A stretch of 64,000 bases of DNA, taken from NCBI GenBank assembly GCA_031275405.1, contig JAISOV010000034.1:27877-91876 (forward strand), in the 5' to 3' direction. Within the stretch, counting starts at the first letter, position 1; each line of letters opens with the position of its first letter. This stretch comes from Clostridium sp. (GTDB taxonomy: Bacteria > Bacillota > Clostridia > Lachnospirales > Lachnospiraceae). The notes under the pieces are model-generated. The model was given only the letters and a program-made list of their open reading frames with translations. It was not told the DNA's origin and searched no databases. Of this stretch, positions 28,959 through 38,778 are shown piece after piece. The translations under genes were made by a program, and so were the position numbers.

Positions 28959-29372
28959 CAAGGGTTTTCTGCGGCCTGTCCCGGCTTTTCCGGCATACAG
29001 CCGGCCTTTCGTTTCCCGTTTTCCCTGCCGTCCGTCCCCTTGTTTCCTGTTCCTCCTTTTTTCGCGTCTGCGGATTTCTGCGCCGGCAGGCGGGAAGACA
29101 GGCCTGCCGGTCCCGGGAAGCCGTCCGGGGTTTTGGGTAGGCCTTTATGCCAGGGCCTGGTTCCGGGTCGCCCCGAAAGAGGTTCGGAAAAAATGGAGAA
29201 TGGTCAGGAGGAAAAGCCTGGCGCTTCTGTTCCGCAGACGGCAATTCCTCCTTGCAAAGTCTCCTTCGCCGTGATAGAATCATCCTGACGGAAACCGGCC
29301 GGCAGGAAGGGAACGCGGTGTTGGCGGGGTGTCCGGTACCGGTATTTTGTTCCGGAAAGGAGGGGCATGTCC

Positions 29373-29930
29373 ATGGATTATTTGATTATTTCCGGCAATC
29401 CCAAACAAGACGGGCTGTGCGCTTCCGTCACGGCGGCAATCCGCAGAGGCGCGCAGGACGGCGGCGCCCGGGTACAGGTGCTGACGGTGGACGGCATGGA
29501 GGCGTGCAGGTGCTGCGGGAACGGCTGGGGAACCTGCCGCGAAAAGCATCGGTGCGCTTTCGGCCGGGACGGCTTTGACGCCGCCCAGCAGGCGGTCAAG
29601 GACGCGGAGCTGCTCTGCCTGATTACGCCTGTTTACTGGGGCGAAACGGCGGAAGGGCTGAAAGCCTTTCTGGATAAACTGCGCCGCTGTGAATTTGGGC
29701 AGAACGGCGCCATGTCCGGCAAGCCTGTGCTGCTGGCCGCTTCGCCGGGAGGGTCGGGGAACGGGCTTCTGACCTGTCTTGACCAGATGGATCGTTTCTG
29801 CCGCCATACCGGCGCGGTCATCTTCGACTACATAGGTATCAACCGCTGGAACAGCGACTATAAGCGCGGCGCGGCATACGAGGCGGCAAAGGCTATGGCG
29901 CAGGGACGAAAGGCGGGCGAAACGCTTTGA
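29373..29930 (+). CDS. flavodoxin-like NAD(P)H-dependent FMN reductase
   Basis: MDYLIISGNPKQDGLCASVTAAI...GMEACRCCGNGWGTC...AELLCLITPVYWGETAEGLKAFLDKL. Confidence 0.88.
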   Translation: MDYLIISGNPKQDGLCASVTAAIRRGAQDGGARVQVLTVDGMEACRCCGNGWGTCREKHRCAFGRDGFDAAQQAVKDAELLCLITPVYWGETAEGLKAFLDKLRRCEFGQNGAMSGKPVLLAASPGGSGNGLLTCLDQMDRFCRHTGAVIFDYIGINRWNSDYKRGAAYEAAKAMAQGRKAGETL

Positions 29931-30300
29931 CCGCAGGAAGCGCGGGCAGCCGCTCCGGATCCTGGCCGTGGGGATTTCCGGGGCGGCTGCGAAGATTTTC
30001 CGTAAGGAATGCTTGATATGTCGTGGGTTCTGTGTCATAATCATGGTATCCTTATCTTTAAGGGAGGCCGAAGCTGGGCGGGAGGCGGCCAAAATGGCGG
30101 AGACGCTTCCGCGGGACAGCGCGGCCAAGGCGAGCGGGCAGCCCGGGACGGAGATCCCTCCCTTAAGCCGGTTCCCGGAGCGGGTCGCGTCATGACGCCG
30201 ATCCGGAGGCGGGGCGTACCAGGGCGAGGGCGGAGCCATTGACAGCTCCGGAACGGAAAGAAAAACAGACAGGATACAACAGACAAGGAGAACCCCTGAA

Positions 30301-30807
30301 ATGGCCTGTGGAGAAATTTTAGCCAAACTAAGGAAAGAGCGCAGATACACGCAGCAGAAAGTCGCCGCGATCCTGCATGTATCTAAGTCTACCATTTCCA
30401 ATTATGAGAAGTCGGTCTACCATCCGCCGTATGACATACTGGTGAACTTTAGCGAAATGTATGGAGTATCCGTGGATTATCTCCTGGGGAGGACAGACTG
30501 TAGGATAGAGATCGACCGCTTGGATCAAAAGCTTGCGTATGGCTATACCCTGAAAAACTGCATAGACTGCATCATGGAGGCGGACAAGGAGAAAACGGCG
30601 CATCTGCTGAAATACTTTGAGCTGACACAGCCCGACTTCAGAAAGAAGAAAAGGAAACGCGGGGCAGAAAAAAGTAAGGCAGAAAGAAATAAGATCGAAA
30701 AAAGTAAAGAAGAAAGAAATAAGGTAGAACAAAGCAAGGCAGAAAGAAATAAGGTAGAAGAAAGCAAGGCAGAAAGACATAAGATCGAAACAAGTAAAGA
30801 AGCATAA
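30301..30807 (+). CDS. XRE-family regulator with tandem-repeat C-terminal tail
   Basis: LAKLRKERRYTQQKVAAILHVSKSTISNYEKSVYHPPYDILVNFSEMYGVSVDYLLGRT plus (KSKAERNKIE)n. Confidence 0.9.
   Translation: MACGEILAKLRKERRYTQQKVAAILHVSKSTISNYEKSVYHPPYDILVNFSEMYGVSVDYLLGRTDCRIEIDRLDQKLAYGYTLKNCIDCIMEADKEKTAHLLKYFELTQPDFRKKKRKRGAEKSKAERNKIEKSKEERNKVEQSKAERNKVEESKAERHKIETSKEA
30669..30800 (+). repeat. ~30-bp imperfect tandem repeats encoding the KSKxERxKxE tail
   Basis: agtaaggcagaaagaaataagatcgaaaaa repeated about four times with small changes. Confidence 0.9.
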
Positions 30808-31035
30808 GGAAGAACAAAGCAAGGAAATGGGGCGGCAGCAGATGACAGCTGTTGTCCGGGCAGGCCATGCCGGATCACGGAGGAGCCGAACAAGATCTTT
30901 GACGAAATGCGGAAGCCGTCGCACAAAGCCATGAGATACACCGGGCTGTCTTGATTTAGAAATCGCGGATCCGAGCCGCGGCGTATCCTCCTCCGGAGCG
31001 TATCGAAGTGCGTAGCGCACCAAGATACGCTCCCG

Positions 31036-31121
31036 GTATTTGGCGGCTGCACAGGAACCACGATTTGCGAAGCAAATTGTGGGATCCTATCCGCGGGACA
31101 GAATACGGCCGGATGGCCGTG
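31036..31121. repeat. dispersed hairpin-rich repeat, copy 1
   Basis: gtatttggcggctgcacaggaaccacgatttgcgaagcaaattgtgggatcctatccgcgggacagaatacggccggatggccgtg matches 63.8-64.0 kb copies. Confidence 0.85.
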
Positions 31122-31263
31122 TCCTTGCCATGACTGCGGGCAATCATGGCAGCCCATCCGTATGGGAAATGGCAGCCGACAGTCCCAAAGAGAGAAGCGG
31201 GATTTGGGAAGGATGGTCATAAATATGCAGGTTGAGGATGGTTATCCTAGGGATGGTTCTCAA

Positions 31264-32637
31264 ATGAAGATCTTGTATTTGGAATGCAATATGGGCGCCG
31301 CGGGCGATATGCTTATGGGGGCGCTTCTGGATGTGTTTCCGGCAAAAGAGGATTTTCTTCAGCGGCTGAACGCGGCGGGCATACCGGATGTGAGCGTGAA
31401 AGCGGAAACCAGCGTGAAATGCGGGATCTATGGCACTCATGTGAGGGTGGACATAAAAGGGCAGGAAGAAGTCGGCGAAGACGTCGCCTTAGAACACCGC
31501 CATGGCTTCCCCCATGACCACCGCGAGGAAGGCCATGGCCACCATGACCAAGATCCTGCTGCTTGCAGGGAACCGCGGATCCACCCCGCCCGACCCCGCG
31601 CTCCTTCTGAGGAACCTCACGCTCACCCTCACGTCCGCCAGGGAGCAGCAGCGCACCGCCATGCCGGAATACGGGAAATACTGGAAATCATTGACAGCCT
31701 CCGTGTTCCGCCCGGCGTCAAGGAGGACGCGAAAGGGGTCTACCGCCTGATTGCCGAGGCGGAAAGCAAGGTACACGGGAAACCCGTGGCGGAAGTGCAT
31801 TTCCACGAAGTAGGGATGATGGACGCTCTCGCGGATCTTGTCGGGTGTATCCTCCTGCTCCGTGAGCTGAACGTGGAAAAGGTGATCGTTTCGCCTGTGA
31901 ACGTAGGCTTTGGGCAAGTAAAATGCGCTCATGGGATCCTTCCGGTTCCGGCTCCCGCGACTGCCCTGCTGCTTGCCGGGGTGCCTTGTTATGCGGGAAA
32001 CGTAGAGGGGGAATTATGTACCCCAACAGGCGCCGCGCTCCTGCGGTATTTTGCGGACAGCTATTCCCGCCTGCCGCAGATGAAAGTGGAAAAAATAGGG
32101 TACGGCATGGGGAAGAAGGATTTTCCGGCGGCGAACTGCGTAAGGGCAATCCTAGGAGAGGCTGTTCCCGGGCAGGACGGGGCGGTCGCGGAGCCGGGCG
32201 AGGCCGTTCCCGTGTGGAACGAAGTGACTGAGCTGTGCTGCAATCTGGACGACATGACGCCGGAAGCGCTTGGATACGCCATGGAAGTTTTTCTGAACGA
32301 AGGCGCGTTGGACGTCTACACCGCCGCCATCGGGATGAAGAAATCCAGGCCCGGAACCCTGCTTACGATCCTGTGCCGGACGCGGGATGAAAGCCGCATG
32401 ACACAGCTGCTGTTCCGGCACACCACGACCCTGGGGATACGGACAAGGCGCTGCGGCAGGAAGCTGCTGGACAGAACCCAGCGAAAAGCGGAAAACAGTT
32501 ACGGCTCTGTCCGTATCAAGGAAGCAAGCGGATATGGCGTAAAAAGGGAGAAGATGGAGTACGAGGATCTGAAAGCCGTCGCGGATCGGCACAAGCTGTC
32601 TTTTTATGAAGCGGCAGATCTGTTCCGGGAGCTGTGA
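31264..32637 (+). CDS. larC: nickel-pincer cofactor biosynthesis protein LarC (single uninterrupted frame)
   Basis: MKILYLECNMGAAGDMLMGALLDV; His-rich loop; HFHEVGMMDALADLVG; CNLDDMTPEALGYAMEVFLNEGALDVYTAAIGMKKSRPGTLLTILC. Confidence 0.92.
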   Translation: MKILYLECNMGAAGDMLMGALLDVFPAKEDFLQRLNAAGIPDVSVKAETSVKCGIYGTHVRVDIKGQEEVGEDVALEHRHGFPHDHREEGHGHHDQDPAACREPRIHPARPRAPSEEPHAHPHVRQGAAAHRHAGIREILEIIDSLRVPPGVKEDAKGVYRLIAEAESKVHGKPVAEVHFHEVGMMDALADLVGCILLLRELNVEKVIVSPVNVGFGQVKCAHGILPVPAPATALLLAGVPCYAGNVEGELCTPTGAALLRYFADSYSRLPQMKVEKIGYGMGKKDFPAANCVRAILGEAVPGQDGAVAEPGEAVPVWNEVTELCCNLDDMTPEALGYAMEVFLNEGALDVYTAAIGMKKSRPGTLLTILCRTRDESRMTQLLFRHTTTLGIRTRRCGRKLLDRTQRKAENSYGSVRIKEASGYGVKREKMEYEDLKAVADRHKLSFYEAADLFREL

Positions 32638-32708
32638 AGCCGGTCGGCCAGTTCCGGAAGCAAAGAAACGCCTAAGAACCGGATTAAAATGCCAGATCGT
32701 TGGAATAC

Positions 32709-32724
32709 TACATTGTACAATGTA
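32709..32724. promoter_or_regulatory. 16-bp perfect palindrome TACATTGTACAATGTA, possible operator
   Basis: Located ~85 bp upstream of the metallophosphoesterase start. Confidence 0.4.
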
Positions 32725-32810
32725 CACTCACTGCCAGTCTCAGCCATGGCGATGAAGCCAGCCATGGCGGTACAGGGCGCCGTGAAAACGGCCCGCAAAG
32801 GAGAACAGCT

Positions 32811-33737
32811 ATGTATACCAACCGACGTCTGACACAAAGCTACCGGCAGGCAAAGGTTCTGCCTTTTGACTCTGACTCCAGATATATTTTTTTCAGCGAC
32901 ATCCATCGGGGAGACGACAGCGTATCCGATGAATTTGCCCGGAACCAGACCGTGCTTCTCCATGCGCTGGACTATTATTACCAGCGGGGCTACACCTATG
33001 TGGAAGTGGGCGACGGCGACGAACTGTGGGAATATAAGGATTTCCGATACATCCGGCAGGCTCACGGAGATATTTTTACCGTATTGAGGAAATTTTTTAA
33101 GGATAGAAGATTTTTCCTTCTGTACGGCAACCACAACATCAACCTGAAGGACAGACGCTATGTGCGGGAACAATACTATCGCTATTATGATGAATACAGC
33201 CAGAAATCCTGCGACCTGTTTCCGGGGCTTGTGCCGCGGGAAGCCTTGGTTCTGCGGGAAAAGAAGACCGGGCAGGAGATCTTCGTGGTGCATGGGCATC
33301 AAGGCGACCTGCTGAACGACCAGTTCTGGAGGCTCTCCAGATTCTGGATGAGGTATTTCTGGCGTTATCTTCATGTGGTCGGTCTGCGCAATCCGGTCAG
33401 CCCGGCCCGTAACCAATATAAGCGCCATAAGATTGAAAAAAATTACCGGAAGTGGATTGCCCTGCATGGGAAGATCCTGATCTGCGGACATACCCACAGA
33501 CCGAGGTTCCCCAAAAAAGGAGAACTTCCCTATTTCAACACAGGCTGCTGTATCCATACCAAAGGCATCACCGGGATAGAATTAAAAGAGGGGAAGCTGG
33601 CGCTGGTAGACTGGCGGATGCGGGCAGAGGCGGACGGCACGCTGAAAATGGCCCGGACGGTGGTACAGGGGCCGCTTGCGGCGGCATGTTTTGAACACAG
33701 AGAAGCATTCCCACGCTTCCGGCGCGCAAGGGGCTAA
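32811..33737 (+). CDS. metallophosphoesterase
   Basis: YIFFSDIHRGDDSV, VEVGDGDELWE, LLYGNHN, FVVHGHQGD, ILICGHTHRPRF. Confidence 0.9.
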   Translation: MYTNRRLTQSYRQAKVLPFDSDSRYIFFSDIHRGDDSVSDEFARNQTVLLHALDYYYQRGYTYVEVGDGDELWEYKDFRYIRQAHGDIFTVLRKFFKDRRFFLLYGNHNINLKDRRYVREQYYRYYDEYSQKSCDLFPGLVPREALVLREKKTGQEIFVVHGHQGDLLNDQFWRLSRFWMRYFWRYLHVVGLRNPVSPARNQYKRHKIEKNYRKWIALHGKILICGHTHRPRFPKKGELPYFNTGCCIHTKGITGIELKEGKLALVDWRMRAEADGTLKMARTVVQGPLAAACFEHREAFPRFRRARG

Positions 33738-33885
33738 GGAACTGTTACGGAAGAAACGTATCTCCTAGCGGCTTGTCTGTGCCGATACTTTGCCGCAAAA
33801 ACTGAGATAGTCCGCTATGCGCGTTTTTTGCTCCCCGTCCTGACGGAAACCGTCCGATCGGTACCAGTGGTTCCGTAACAGTTCC
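33738..33885. repeat. 15-bp perfect inverted repeat bounding a 148-bp segment (MITE-like or leader structure)
   Basis: GGAACTGTTACGGAA ... TTCCGTAACAGTTCC. Confidence 0.6.
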
Positions 33886-34027
33886 GAAACGGTGGGTGTC
33901 AAGGGAGGTTTGTATCAGCGGGGGATGAAAAGTCCCTGCTGACATGGCTGCCAAGCAGCCAGCGTTCCGGAGCGGGCAGCGCAACGGAAGGCGGAGGAAT
34001 GCTTTCCGTTTGAGAGGGTAAATCAAA

Positions 34028-36808
34028 ATGGCAAGGGTCATACTGGGCATCCTCGCCCATGTGGATGCGGGGAAAACAACTTTATCGGAGGGGCTGCTCT
34101 ATTTGAGCGGAGCCATCCGGAGGCTCGGCCGGGTGGATCACCGCGACGCTTTCCTGGATACGGACGCATTGGAACGCGCCAGAGGAATCACCATCTTTTC
34201 CAAACAGGCGCAGTTTGCCCTCCCGTCCTTGGAGGCGACGCTTCTGGATACGCCCGGCCATGTGGATTTCTCGGCGGAAACGGAACGTGTCCTGCAAGTA
34301 CTGGATTACGCTCTTCTGGTCGTCAGCGGCGCGGACGGCGTACAGGGCCACACGCTTACGCTCTGGCGTCTGCTGAAACGGTACCGGATTCCGGTCTTCC
34401 TGTTCGTCAACAAAATGGATCAGCCCGGAACCGACCGTGACGCGCTTCTTCAGGAGCTGGCCACAAGACTGGATCACCGGTGCGTGGATTTCGGCGTTCC
34501 TTTCGGGGAAAATCTGGCCATGTGCGACGAAGCCATGCTGGAAGCTTATCTGAAAGCAGGGCGGCTGGAAACTCCGGACATCGCGGACTGGATCCGGGAG
34601 CGGAAAGTATTTCCCTGTTATTTCGGTTCCGCCCTGAAACTGGAGGGCGTGGCGGAATTTCTGACGGGTCTGGGACAATACTGCATACCGCCGGCGTATC
34701 CCCAGGAGTTCGGCGCGAGGGTCTTTAAGATCACCCGGGATAAGCAGGGGAACCGCCTGACGCATATGAAGATCACCGGAGGAAGCCTGCGGACGAGGGA
34801 GGTTCTGGAAAACCATCCGGAAGAAAAAGTCGGGCAGATCCGAGAATACAGCGGGGAAAAATACCAGCTGCTGCCGGAGGCGGAAGCCGGCAGGATCTGC
34901 GCGGTCACAGGCTTCACGGAAACCTACGCAGGAGAGAGCTTAGGGCAGGAAACCGGAAGCTACACGCCCGTTCTGGAACCGGTGCTGAATTACCGGCTGT
35001 TCCTGCCGCCGGGCTGCGATCCGCAGACGGCGTTCGGAAAACTGCGGAAACTGGAAGAAGAAGAGCCGCAGCTACATATTCTCTGGGAAGAGACGACGGG
35101 AGAGATTCACGCACAGGTGATGGGCGAAGTGGAGATGGAGGTTCTGGCTTCCATCTTACAGGAGCGGTTTGAACTTTCCGTCACTTTCGGCCCGGGGAGC
35201 CTGATTTATAAAGAAACCATCCTGGAGCCGGCGGAGGGGGTAGGGCATTTTGAGCCGTTGCGCCATTATGCGGAGGTACATCTGCTCCTGCAGCCGGGGG
35301 AGCCGGGCAGCGGGCTGCGGCTGGACTGCCGCTGCGATACGGACATGTTGGCAAAAAGTTATCAGCGTCTGATTTTGAGCCACTTGCAAGAAGAACCCTC
35401 AAAAGGCGTCCTGACCGGAGCGCAGCTCACGGACATGAGGATCACTTTGGTGGCGGGACGGGCGCATCCGAAACATACCCAAGGGGGCGACTTCCGGCAG
35501 GCCACCGGACGCGCCCTAAGGCAGGGACTGAAAAAGGCCGGAAGTATTTTACTGGAGCCTGTTTATGAATTCCGTCTGGAACTTCCGCAGGAGCTGGCTG
35601 GCCGGGCTTTGGCGGATATCCGGAGAATGCGCGGGCAGGCCGCGCCGCCTTTGATACAGGGGGAACTGGCGGTCGTCACCGGAAGCGCCCCGGTGGCGAC
35701 TATGCGCGACTACCAGAGGGAAGTGGCGGCTTATAGCAGAGGATACGGAAAGCTGTCGTGCGTGTCCAAAGGATACGAGCCTTGCCATAACGCGGAAGAA
35801 GTCATTGCCCGGAAAGGCTATGACGCCGACGGGGATCCGGAGCATCCCTGCGGCTCGGTCTTCTGCGCCCATGGCGCGGGATTTTCTGTTCCTTGGGATC
35901 GGGTGGAAGAGTATATGCACGTGGAAGCCTGCCGCATGGACGTCCGGGAAGAAGCTTGGGCATACGGCGCTAAGGACGGCGGGGAGCCGGAAAAGCCGGG
36001 CGAAGCCGGGAAGCTGGGCGGAATCAGCAAATCAGGCGGAGCCGGGAAACGGGACGAAGACTGGAAGCCGGGCGGAAGCGGCAAGCCAAGCGGGATCGGG
36101 CAATCGGGCAACCCGTCTGCAAGAAGGAAAGAAAGCGCCGCCTGCCGGGAGGAAAGGGAACTGGAGGAGATTTTTACCCGGACTTATGGGGCGGTGAAAC
36201 GGGAACGCAGTCCGTTCAAAAGGACGGTGAAGGCGGCAGGGCAGGATATGCCGGGCAAGCCCGCGACGCCAGACAAGCCCGCCGTGCCAAGCGAGCTCAC
36301 CATGCCAAGCAAGCTTGGCATGGCAAAATACCTCCTGGTAGATGGCTACAACATGATCTTCGCCTGGGAGGAACTGAACGAACTGGCGCAGGCCAGCCTG
36401 GATGCCGCCCGGTATCAGCTGATGGACGTCCTCTGCAACTACTGCTGGTTCCGAGGGTATAAAGTCATCGTGGTCTTTGACGCCTACAAAGTGGCGGGTC
36501 ATCCCGGAAGCGTGACGGACTATCATGGCCTTTCGGTGGTCTATACCAAGGAAGCCGAAACGGCGGATCAGTACATTGAAAAGGTCGTCCATGAAATCGG
36601 GAAAAAATACGAGGTGACAGTCGCCACATCAGACGCCATGGAGCAGATGATCATCTGGGGCGACGGCGCAAGCCGCCTGTCCGCTTCGGGGCTGAAAGAG
36701 GAAATCCGATTAGCGGAAGTTCAGCTGCGCACGGAATACCTGGAAAAAGCCGGAGGCGAGAGGCATTACCCTTTCCGCGAGATCCGGACGGAAAACCAAG
36801 AAACATAG
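34028..36808 (+). CDS. TetM/EF-G-like ribosome-associated GTPase fused to C-terminal NYN (YacP/Rae1-like) domain
   Basis: ILAHVDAGKTTLSEGLL, DTPGHVDF, FVNKMDQPG; C-term YLLVDGYNMIFAWEELNELAQ...VIVVFDAYKVAG...VVYTKEAETADQYIEKVVHEIGKKYEVTVATSD. Confidence 0.92.
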   Translation: MARVILGILAHVDAGKTTLSEGLLYLSGAIRRLGRVDHRDAFLDTDALERARGITIFSKQAQFALPSLEATLLDTPGHVDFSAETERVLQVLDYALLVVSGADGVQGHTLTLWRLLKRYRIPVFLFVNKMDQPGTDRDALLQELATRLDHRCVDFGVPFGENLAMCDEAMLEAYLKAGRLETPDIADWIRERKVFPCYFGSALKLEGVAEFLTGLGQYCIPPAYPQEFGARVFKITRDKQGNRLTHMKITGGSLRTREVLENHPEEKVGQIREYSGEKYQLLPEAEAGRICAVTGFTETYAGESLGQETGSYTPVLEPVLNYRLFLPPGCDPQTAFGKLRKLEEEEPQLHILWEETTGEIHAQVMGEVEMEVLASILQERFELSVTFGPGSLIYKETILEPAEGVGHFEPLRHYAEVHLLLQPGEPGSGLRLDCRCDTDMLAKSYQRLILSHLQEEPSKGVLTGAQLTDMRITLVAGRAHPKHTQGGDFRQATGRALRQGLKKAGSILLEPVYEFRLELPQELAGRALADIRRMRGQAAPPLIQGELAVVTGSAPVATMRDYQREVAAYSRGYGKLSCVSKGYEPCHNAEEVIARKGYDADGDPEHPCGSVFCAHGAGFSVPWDRVEEYMHVEACRMDVREEAWAYGAKDGGEPEKPGEAGKLGGISKSGGAGKRDEDWKPGGSGKPSGIGQSGNPSARRKESAACREERELEEIFTRTYGAVKRERSPFKRTVKAAGQDMPGKPATPDKPAVPSELTMPSKLGMAKYLLVDGYNMIFAWEELNELAQASLDAARYQLMDVLCNYCWFRGYKVIVVFDAYKVAGHPGSVTDYHGLSVVYTKEAETADQYIEKVVHEIGKKYEVTVATSDAMEQMIIWGDGASRLSASGLKEEIRLAEVQLRTEYLEKAGGERHYPFREIRTENQET

Positions 36809-37335
36809 GAAGCCGTCAGGCAGGCTGATCAAGTTTCATTCAGCCGGACGGAATCAGCCGGACAACAAAACAGCCTGAATGAGCCGGACAAGAGGAAGCC
36901 AGGCAAGAAGAAACCAGGCAAAGCTGAGTCGGAAAAATGAGTAGGGCAAGAAGAAACCGGACAAGAAGAACGAAGCAAAAAAGTCAGGCGGGAGGAACCA
37001 AAAAATAAGTAAAGCAAACCAAGCCAAGCCGGTTGGGCAACTGCCGTCAAGCAAAATAAAGGAACAAAGAAAACCAATGAACAAAATGAAACAAAATGAA
37101 ACAAACAGGCATCTGAGAAAACAAAATCAATCAGACAAAACAGTCCAGACAAGATCAGGCGCCGGAGCAGTCAGGCAAACAGCCAGACAACTGGGCGGAG
37201 CCAAGCAGCCAGGCAAGCAGTCGAGTCACTAGGCAGGAGGCCGGGCCACTCATCAGGCAGCCAAGTAACCAAGCAAACCAACGAAGCGAGCCAAGCCAAC
37301 TTCAATCAGTACGCAGAAAAAGAAGAAAGAACAGG

Positions 37336-38778
37336 TTGACAACAATGTTAGAGTCAGAGAATAAGACAGTGTCGGAGAAAATGAAAGCTTTATTTGCCCC
37401 CGTGGACATGACGCAGGGCAGCCCGGGGAAGCAGATCGTGGCGTTTACGATTCCCATGCTGCTTGGGAATATCGCACAGCAGCTGTATAACACGGCGGAC
37501 AGCGTGATCGTGGGGCAGTTCGTGGGAGATAACGCGCTGGCGGCGGTGGGAAGCGCAATGCCCATCCTGAACCTTCTGCTGGTGCTGTTTGTGGGGATCT
37601 CGGTGGGAGCGGGGATCATGGTATCCCAATATTTCGGAGCAAGGCAGAAGGAAGAATTATCGAAGTCCATCGGCTGCTGCATCACGATGACAGCGGTTTC
37701 TTCCGTGGTCATGATGGCGGTCACGCCCTTTGTGACGAAGCCGCTGCTGCTTTTGCTGAATACCCCGGAAAGTATTTTGGACTGGTGCAACTCTTACCTG
37801 ATCATTTTGTTCTGCGGGAGCGCCGGGCTGTTTTTTTTCAATATCCTGGGAGGGATTCTAAGGGGATTGGGGGATTCCGTGTCGGCGCTGCTCTATCTCC
37901 TGATCGCCACTCTCGTCAATATCGTGCTGGACTACGTGTTCGTGGCGTATTTCGATATGGGCGTGGCGGGCGTGGCGCTGGCGACGGTGATCGCCCAGTG
38001 CCTTTCCGCTATCCTTTTGTTCCTGAAACTGTGCGGCATGAAAGACGTCTTCACCATGGACAAGAAATATCTGCTTCCGGAAAAGACCTATCTGGTTTCC
38101 CTGCTCAGGCTGGGCCTGCCGTCCGGGCTGACGCAGGCGATCTTCTCTATGTCCATGGTCGTGGTGCAGTCGCTGACCAACAGCTTCGGAGAGCTTTTTA
38201 TCGCGGCGAACGTGATCGTCATGCGCGTGGACGGATTTGCCATGATGCCCGCGTTTTCTTTCGGGACGGCCATGACCACCTATGCCGGACAGAACGTCGG
38301 AGCCAGGAGGATGGATCGAGTGGTGCAGGGGGCCAGACAAGGCACCCTGCTTGCCGCAGGGGTTTCCACCGTGATCACTCTGGCCATCCTGCTGTGGGGC
38401 AGATATTTGATGGCGATCTTTACGAAAACGCCGGAACTGGTGGAATTAAGCTTTCTCCTGATGAAGATTCTGGCGGCGGGATATATCGCGATGGAAATCA
38501 CACAGTGCCTGTCCGGGATCATGCGCGGCGCGGGGGATACGATGGCGCCCATGTGGATCTCCGTGGTCGCGACGGTGATCGTCCGCATTCCGCTTGCCTA
38601 CGGCATAGCCTATTTTACCAGAAGTCCGCAGCAGCCGGGCGGCAGCTGGTACTGTATCTCGGTTTCCCTGCTCGCCGCGTGGGTGCTGGGGGCGTGTGTC
38701 ACCGTCCTGTGTTATCGAATCGGGTGGTGGAAGAAAAAGGCGCTGTGGAAGGACGATCCCCCGTCGGATCGTATATAG
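37336..38778 (+). CDS. MATE family efflux transporter
   Basis: GSPGKQIVAFTIPMLLGNIAQQLYNTADSVIVGQFVGDNALAAVG, 12-TM MATE pattern. Confidence 0.92.
   Translation: MTTMLESENKTVSEKMKALFAPVDMTQGSPGKQIVAFTIPMLLGNIAQQLYNTADSVIVGQFVGDNALAAVGSAMPILNLLLVLFVGISVGAGIMVSQYFGARQKEELSKSIGCCITMTAVSSVVMMAVTPFVTKPLLLLLNTPESILDWCNSYLIILFCGSAGLFFFNILGGILRGLGDSVSALLYLLIATLVNIVLDYVFVAYFDMGVAGVALATVIAQCLSAILLFLKLCGMKDVFTMDKKYLLPEKTYLVSLLRLGLPSGLTQAIFSMSMVVVQSLTNSFGELFIAANVIVMRVDGFAMMPAFSFGTAMTTYAGQNVGARRMDRVVQGARQGTLLAAGVSTVITLAILLWGRYLMAIFTKTPELVELSFLLMKILAAGYIAMEITQCLSGIMRGAGDTMAPMWISVVATVIVRIPLAYGIAYFTRSPQQPGGSWYCISVSLLAAWVLGACVTVLCYRIGWWKKKALWKDDPPSDRI

Noticed and set aside
30669-30800. CRISPR-like direct repeats
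   Set aside because: In-frame coding minisatellite of the XRE protein, no spacers.
30543-31220. 225-aa minus-strand ORF
   Set aside because: Antisense of the XRE tandem repeat (SALLSSTLFLSAL...) joined to the dispersed repeat element; not a gene.
34028-36808. Tetracycline-resistance gene tet(M/W/O)
   Set aside because: GTPase core is TetM-like, but the fused NYN domain and divergent sequence make a bona fide resistance determinant doubtful; called as GTPase-NYN fusion instead.
36829-37152. 107-aa hydrophobic minus-strand ORF
   Set aside because: Phe/Leu/Ser-rich translation of the complement of a purine-rich, T-poor tract; no RBS or homology expectation.
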